In this document: one piece after another, positions 19,111 through 23,317 of the stretch
Position numbering within the stretch: position 1 is the first letter of the stretch
Layout: each line of letters begins with the position of its first letter
Source of the DNA: a virus
Virus record (IMG/VR): IMGVR_UViG_3300030090_004916
Location: 1 to 23,317 of that record
Direction: 5' to 3' (one strand)
DNA: 23,317 nt
Position numbers and translations under genes: made by a program
Notes under the pieces: model-generated
Databases searched by the model: none
What the model was told of the DNA's origin: nothing
Seen by the model: the letters and a program-made list of their open reading frames with translations, nothing else

Positions 19111-21377
19111 CAGAACATACCTGCCAAACTACGAGCAAATTTACTTTGATTCCTTCGATCAGTCATTAGGTTCTTCTGTGCGTTGTCTTGTGATAATCTC
19201 TCTTGTTCACCTGTCGCTCCGATCTTCTTGACATCGACGTCCCCTTGAGCACCAATGCTTGCCAAATCTTGCTCTCCTTTTAGTGTTTGTAATGCTTTAT
19301 CAATAGAACCCTGTGACTCAATTTTGCCGATATCCACTTCACCTTGCTTACCGATCTTGCTGATGTCTACATCACCTTGAGCAGTAATCTGTTCTTTCGC
19401 CTGAGCCCCCTTCGTTTCTTGAAGTTTCTGATCAATATCACCCTGTGCGCCTATCTTCAATAGATCCTGAGCGCCTTGCCCTTCAATCTGAGCTAAAGCC
19501 TGTTCACCCTTCAGCCCCTGCATTTTTTCATCTAAGAAACCCTGTGCTTCAATCTGCTTCAGTGCTTCTGCACCTTGCCCACTGATCTGCTCCAGTGCTT
19601 GCTTGCCCTTCTCAGTCTTTAGCCATTTATCAATGCCTCCTTGTTCTTGGATCTGCTTGATAGCCCCAGAGTCACGCAGCTCCTGAAGAGTTTGGTCGTT
19701 GACACCTGTCTGCTTCAGTTGATCTAGAGCTTGCTCTCCTTTAATTCCTTGAATTTTCTCTTCAACAAATCCCTGAGCTTGAATCTTGGTTACATCTACT
19801 TCACCTTGACCAGCAATCTGCTTCAGTGCTTCCGCACCTTGGCCACCAATCTGTTCTAATGCTTGCTGACCTTTTTCAGTTTGGAGCCATTTATCAACGC
19901 CACCTTGTGCGTCAATTTGCTCAACTGCTCCTGTGTTCCTCAATGTTTGCAGTGTTTGCTCATTAACACCAGCCTGCTCTAGTTGCTGTAAAGCTTGAGA
20001 ACCTTTTGTTGTTTGCAGCTCTTTCTCGATTTCACCTTGTGCTTTGATTTTGTCTACATCAATACTCCCTTGAGCACCAATTTGAGCTAAAGCTTGTTGA
20101 CCTTTTTCTGACAACAGCGCAGCTTCAATGTCACCTTGAGCAGTAATTTGATCTAATGCACCTGTTTGTCTTAATTGCTCAATCTGCTGGTCATTTAGAC
20201 CAGATTCTTTGAGTTGAGCAAGAGCCTGTTCGCCTTTAATATTTTGAAGCGCCTCCTCAACCACACCTTGAGCACCAATCTGCTCCATGGCTTGCTCGCC
20301 TTGTTTAGATTTAAGCCATTTATCAATTCCACCTTGTGCATCAATTTGAGTTACCGCGCCTTGATCACGTAATGCTTGCAGCTGCTGATCATTTAAACCA
20401 GACTCTTTTAGCTGCTCTAGAGCTTGTTCGCCTTTAGTAGTTTGCAGTGCTCGATCAGCTGCAATTTGAGTTTCCAGCTGAGTTTGTTGTTGAGCACCTT
20501 TTAGTGTCTGAAGATTTTGATCAAGCAAACCTTGTGCTTGAATTTTAGATATGTCAACAGTTCCCTGACCTTCAATTTGCTTTAATGCTTGTTTCCCTCT
20601 TTCAGAAATTAATAATTCTTCTACACCACCTTGCTCTAGAATTTGACGAACAGCTCCATCATCCCGAAGACTCTGTAACTGTTGATCATTCAGGCCAGCT
20701 TGCTTCAGCTGTTGCATTGCTTGCTCGCCTTTAGTGTCTAATAGCTGAGCCTCTACTTGCCCCTGTGCAGTAATTTGATTTAAAGCTTCTTGGCCGCTTG
20801 CACTGATTTGCTGCAGAGCTTGCTTACCTTTCTCAGTCTGCATCCACTTTTCAACATCACCTTGTGCAGTGATCTGGTCAATTGCTCCTGAGTTACGAAG
20901 GTTCTGAATATCTGTCTCATTCATCCCTTGCTGACGAAGCTGGGCAATAGCCTGCTCTCCAGTTTGTTTTTGAAGGTTGCCTTGAATATTGCCTTCATGA
21001 GTCAATTTGTTTAAATCACGATTTGCTTGATCAACCGCAAACTTGCCTTGTAGATCAAACTCTTCGCCCATCTTGGCCATGGTGTAATCAAACTCATCGG
21101 CCATGATGGTTTGTTGGTTTGACAACTCCAGATTGGCTGCATTAAGCATTGCTTGAGAAGCAATAGCCTGATTGGTGTAGGCCAAATCCTTTGTATTTTC
21201 TGTGTCAAATGCCTGCTTCACCATATCAGTCATGAACGTATTCTTCAGGGCCTGTCCAGCAGCATCGTCCTCTCCAGGCTGCCAAGACAAGAACTGATTC
21301 ATGATGCTTTGGAAGTTAAACAATCCTTGCCCAGTATTATTATTGTTTTGTGGAGCTTGAGGTGAAGAGCTAGTCAT
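19110..21377 (-). CDS. 755-aa hendecad-repeat rod protein, probable internal virion or length-setting protein
   Basis: The first 93 residues are Gln/Asn-rich with a helical part. From about residue 138 to 720 the protein is 53 consecutive 11-residue units with no insertion or deletion, consensus roughly AQG-x-hydrophobic-D-x-x-(I/L)-x with Gly at position 3 and Leu/Ile/Val at 5, 9 or 10. The weaker start (94-137) and end (721-731) keep the same register. Eleven-residue periods give right-handed or straight helical bundles, so a rod of about 870 A is possible if fully helical. The C-terminus is basic (DRRNQSKFARSLAGMF). Neighbours are a lysozyme-like protein and a charged helical protein, as in DNA injection modules. 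It might act as an ejection protein, a tape-measure-like ruler or a tail-rod; none is proven. Confidence 0.75.
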   Translation of the reverse strand: MTSSSPQAPQNNNNTGQGLFNFQSIMNQFLSWQPGEDDAAGQALKNTFMTDMVKQAFDTENTKDLAYTNQAIASQAMLNAANLELSNQQTIMADEFDYTMAKMGEEFDLQGKFAVDQANRDLNKLTHEGNIQGNLQKQTGEQAIAQLRQQGMNETDIQNLRNSGAIDQITAQGDVEKWMQTEKGKQALQQISASGQEALNQITAQGQVEAQLLDTKGEQAMQQLKQAGLNDQQLQSLRDDGAVRQILEQGGVEELLISERGKQALKQIEGQGTVDISKIQAQGLLDQNLQTLKGAQQQTQLETQIAADRALQTTKGEQALEQLKESGLNDQQLQALRDQGAVTQIDAQGGIDKWLKSKQGEQAMEQIGAQGVVEEALQNIKGEQALAQLKESGLNDQQIEQLRQTGALDQITAQGDIEAALLSEKGQQALAQIGAQGSIDVDKIKAQGEIEKELQTTKGSQALQQLEQAGVNEQTLQTLRNTGAVEQIDAQGGVDKWLQTEKGQQALEQIGGQGAEALKQIAGQGEVDVTKIQAQGFVEEKIQGIKGEQALDQLKQTGVNDQTLQELRDSGAIKQIQEQGGIDKWLKTEKGKQALEQISGQGAEALKQIEAQGFLDEKMQGLKGEQALAQIEGQGAQDLLKIGAQGDIDQKLQETKGAQAKEQITAQGDVDISKIGKQGEVDIGKIESQGSIDKALQTLKGEQDLASIGAQGDVDVKKIGATGEQERLSQDNAQKNLMTDRRNQSKFARSLAGMF
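19218..20966 (-). repeat. 53 tandem 11-residue (33-nt) repeats
   Basis: Residues 138-720 of the protein above make 53 exact 11-mers, for example AQGDVDISKIG, KQGEVDIGKIE, SQGSIDKALQT and LKGEQDLASIG. A second, longer order shows: the phrase GLNDQQLQ or a close variant recurs at units 2, 9, 18, 24, 31 and 39, each followed by LR-x-x-GA and AQGGIDKW. The DNA copies have diverged at silent sites, so this is not a recent slippage product. Confidence 0.9.
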
Positions 21378-21392
21378 TTACTTCTATTGTTT

Positions 21393-21422
21393 TTGCCTTT
21401 ATTCATTCTACAAAGATACAAT
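21393..21422 (+). promoter_or_regulatory. Promoter candidate for the lysozyme-like gene
   Basis: TTGCCT (21393-21398) and TACAAT (21417-21422) are separated by 18 nt, with the ATG 24 nt past the -10 box. The -35 box is the same as at the sigma gene. The -10 box overlaps the inverted repeat at 21416-21430. Confidence 0.45.
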
Positions 21423-21430
21423 GGTTGTAT
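21416..21430. repeat. Inverted repeat in the divergent gap
   Basis: ATACAA (21416-21421) and TTGTAT (21425-21430) surround a 3-nt spacer in the gap between the repeat-protein gene and the plus-strand gene. It overlaps the promoter candidate and could be an operator, or part of a hairpin. Confidence 0.35.
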
Positions 21431-21445
21431 TAATAGTGCTTACAT

Positions 21446-22444
21446 ATGACTTTCCGTTCTTCAGCAAGATCTAACGTAAATCGTTATATCCAGGCAGGGA
21501 ATGCTGCTGCTAGTGCAGGTGTAGAAATTAGCGGGGGTATTGCTGCTAATCGTCCTCGTTTTGACAAGATTGAAGATGCTCGAATGCAGGTTCATGCGGA
21601 TCTCTTCGAAGCTGCTATTGATGCTGATGCAAAGGTTGCAAAAGCTGGAATGTCAATTAAAGCTGCACGCGAGCAGAGAAAAGCCAAGGAAAAAGCTGAG
21701 AAGAAAATTAGAGCATCTAACAAGTCAGCTGCAATGGCAGGTAAATTAGCTGCAGGTGCTCAGGCAATTGGCCTCAGCCAATATGTAAGGAATCAGAAGC
21801 AAGAGGAAAATCCATTATTAGACCTTTATCAGCAACAACTTAATAAGACTGGCTCTAAATTAGAAGACGTGATGGCAAAACTAGATGCATTGAATTCAGG
21901 ACAAAAAACTGAAGGTACTAATCCCTCTTCATCTATTGATGAGTCTTCTCCTTCAACTTCTTCTACTAACTCATATGGAGGCCTTACTGGTGTCTCAAAA
22001 ACTATTGCTGATGCAGTAGCAAAGCCTGAATCTGGAGGATACGGTTACGAAGCTTTTAATCAAGGTGGCGCTGCCGGTGGAACAAAAGTCGTAGGTAAGT
22101 CTGGCAACTACTCAGACACCTATGGCTCATCTTTGACTGATATGACTTTGTCAGAAATTTTTCATAAACAAAATACTAAACAACGTGGTTTAAGTATGCA
22201 AGAACATTTAGATCAGGGCGGCTTGCATGCGGTTGGAAGATATCAATTTATTGGACCAACTTTGCAAGAAGAAGTTCGGCTTATGGGAATAGACCCTGAA
22301 ACAACTAAATTTACTCCTGAAATTCAAGATAAGATATTCTTGAATCATATTAAACGTGTCGGTAATGTTAGCCCTTGGGTCGGTACTCAAAATTACAGTC
22401 AAACTGAAAGAGATAGGCTTAACAACTTAATTTCTCAACTTTAA
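21446..22444 (+). CDS. Virion-associated lysozyme-like (transglycosylase-fold) protein
   Basis: The first 150 residues are an Ala/Lys-rich helical part (ADLFEAAIDADAKVAKAG, then KAAREQRKAKEKAEKKIRA) and a helix with DLYQQQLNKTGSKLEDVMAKL. A Ser/Thr-rich linker follows (159-178). From residue 186 the sequence matches the lysozyme-like superfamily: KPESGGYGYEAFN holds the candidate catalytic glutamate E195, MTLSEIFHKQ follows, then LHAVGRYQFIGPTL (260-273) and PEIQDKIFLNHI. Family knowledge says such domains cut peptidoglycan, locally at DNA entry if virion-bound. There is no signal peptide, so an export partner or virion location is needed. It is the only structural-type gene in this part on the plus strand, and ends flush against the convergent neighbour. 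Confidence 0.82.
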   Translation: MTFRSSARSNVNRYIQAGNAAASAGVEISGGIAANRPRFDKIEDARMQVHADLFEAAIDADAKVAKAGMSIKAAREQRKAKEKAEKKIRASNKSAAMAGKLAAGAQAIGLSQYVRNQKQEENPLLDLYQQQLNKTGSKLEDVMAKLDALNSGQKTEGTNPSSSIDESSPSTSSTNSYGGLTGVSKTIADAVAKPESGGYGYEAFNQGGAAGGTKVVGKSGNYSDTYGSSLTDMTLSEIFHKQNTKQRGLSMQEHLDQGGLHAVGRYQFIGPTLQEEVRLMGIDPETTKFTPEIQDKIFLNHIKRVGNVSPWVGTQNYSQTERDRLNNLISQL

Positions 22445-23143
22445 TTAAACTGTCATACCAGCGAAGGCTTCGCCAAGGTTGCCTAAGCCTGACATCAAAA
22501 TTGCAATTGCTTTGTCTTTACGATCTTGAGCTAACCGAGCATCTGCTCGCATAGCCTCAGCTTTTTGGAACATCAGTTGATCTCTTTTGAATTCGAGATT
22601 ATCTGCTCGCTCTTGATAGTACCTACGATCATTTTCTCTTTCACGTGCTATACGATCTTCACGCTCAGTGTTATAGCGTTGTTCTGCTTCTCTCTTCGTG
22701 TCAGCTTCTTTCTTTTCAGTTTTTTCAGTAAGCAATCTTGATGCCAATGCTTCGATTTCACCTGGATCGGTTAATTCGAGAAATTTACCTCGATCCAAAC
22801 CTGTTAAAGCAGCTGCTTTACTTCTGGCACCTTTAGTTGCCCTCCTATCAGTAATGGCAGTTTTAATCTGCCGCTCAGTTAATTTGGATAAATCACCAAT
22901 ATCCTCATAACCTCTTATTCCACGCAGTTTATCTACATCACTGCCATATACGTCTCTTTTCTTTTGCCTATCTAGCTCTTGTGTTTTTTCTCCAACTTCT
23001 TTAGCGTAATTAGTTCCTGTAAGGAACGACATCACACGATCACCTATGCGATCGCCAGTATCTCTTTTGCGTCCTTTCCTTACATCATATTCTTCATTTT
23101 CTGCAATTTGTTCAGGTGTTAGTCCAAGTGCTTCTAATAACAT
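22445..23143 (-). CDS. 232-aa charged helical protein, probable internal virion protein
   Basis: The product starts MLLEALGLTPEQIAENEEY, continues with a basic segment (RKGRKRDTGDRIGDRVMSFL), a hydrophilic middle, and from about residue 135 to 215 an uninterrupted charged helix (KTEKKEADTKREAEQRYNTE, then EDRIARERENDRRYYQERA) typical of coiled coils. It ends AIAILMSGLGNLGEAFAGMTV, a small hydrophobic tail that could contact membrane or partner. Its ATG overlaps the upstream stop by one base. Location and charge suggest an internal or ejection component. No family recognised. Confidence 0.65.
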   Translation of the reverse strand: MLLEALGLTPEQIAENEEYDVRKGRKRDTGDRIGDRVMSFLTGTNYAKEVGEKTQELDRQKKRDVYGSDVDKLRGIRGYEDIGDLSKLTERQIKTAITDRRATKGARSKAAALTGLDRGKFLELTDPGEIEALASRLLTEKTEKKEADTKREAEQRYNTEREDRIARERENDRRYYQERADNLEFKRDQLMFQKAEAMRADARLAQDRKDKAIAILMSGLGNLGEAFAGMTV

Positions 23144-23317
23144 CAGATTACTCCTCCACGTAATGCAGCTAAAGCTTCTTCCATTCTACGTTCTTCTGGT
23201 GTCTGACCTCCGCCAAACAAACGTTGGATTGTGTCGCTACCCATCTTGCCTAGGTTGGCCCCAACTGCTCCCCCTAAGGGTCCACCAATCATGGTTCCAG
23301 CAGTACCTGCAGCCATC
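23143..23317 (-). CDS. Partial glycine-zipper protein at the window edge
   Basis: The frame is open from the window end to TGA at 23143-23145. The visible 57 residues begin at a Met (codon 23314-23316) that may be the start or an internal residue. Residues 1-25 are Gly/Ala-rich (TMIGGPLGGAVGANLGKMG), a glycine-zipper type hydrophobic segment; the rest is polar and helical (TPEERRMEEALAALRGG). The stop overlaps the next ATG as TGATG. It resembles the 132-aa protein at 5126-5524 in style, so both could be membrane-active virion proteins. Confidence 0.6.
   Translation of the reverse strand, partial: MAAGTAGTMIGGPLGGAVGANLGKMGSDTIQRLFGGGQTPEERRMEEALAALRGGVI

Noticed and set aside
19218-20966. 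CRISPR array or DNA-level satellite
   Set aside because: The 33-nt periodicity exists at protein level only; DNA copies differ throughout and there are no spacers, so it is a coding repeat.
1-23317. tRNA genes, integrase or attachment sites
   Set aside because: I saw no cloverleaf-like sequence, no recombinase motifs and no repeat pair typical of att sites; a dedicated tRNA scan was not possible.

Overview
This window reads as the virion-structure and packaging region of a tailed bacteriophage that infects a cyanobacterium. It encodes the large terminase (TerL), portal, major capsid protein, a likely decoration protein, a scaffold-like protein, a probable head-tail adaptor and the start of a tail fibre. 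Nearly all of these lie on the minus strand, head to tail, with 1-4 nt overlaps or short gaps. The cyanobacterial link rests on a full-length sigma factor that looks like the cyanobacterial group 2 sigma-70 family, and more weakly on an 81-aa protein whose layout recalls NblA. No tRNA, rRNA, IS element or CRISPR array was seen. No stretch over 300 nt lacks a gene.

Layout from high to low coordinate, the direction of minus-strand transcription. (1) 23317-19110 holds probable internal virion or injection components: a partial glycine-rich protein, a charged helical protein, a lysozyme-like protein on the opposite strand, and a 755-aa protein built almost wholly of an unbroken 11-residue repeat. 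(2) 19110-12100 holds packaging genes: a possible small terminase, a 90-aa protein, TerL, a 786-aa protein with a duplicated glycine/asparagine-rich module, and the portal. (3) 12578-8951 holds a scaffold-like Gln/Pro/Ala-rich protein whose gene overlaps the portal gene by 479 nt in another frame, a 155-aa disordered protein, a 96-aa protein, the sigma factor and a 226-aa protein. (4) 7945-8954 is a plus-strand island with an HNH endonuclease and a protein ending in a SAP/HeH-like domain. (5) 7830-6066 holds the major capsid protein and probable decoration protein, closed by a rho-independent terminator. (6) 5982-1 holds a helix-hairpin-helix protein, a glycine-zipper protein, a probable adaptor, several disordered or structural proteins, a 617-aa protein with a SWIM-like Cys/His pattern, the NblA-like protein and the tail fibre.

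Likely working: the portal, TerL and candidate TerS would load DNA; the scaffold-like protein, capsid protein and decoration protein would build the shell; the repeat protein, lysozyme-like protein and their neighbours may serve in DNA entry; the fibre would bind the host. The sigma factor could redirect host RNA polymerase to phage promoters. Three promoter candidates share a TTGCYT-N18-TANNAT layout. No sheath, baseplate or classical tape measure was recognised here, so the tail type stays open: a podovirus-like plan fits the internal proteins, but the repeat protein could also be a length-setting rod. All protein names rest on reading the sequence by eye; no database search was run.
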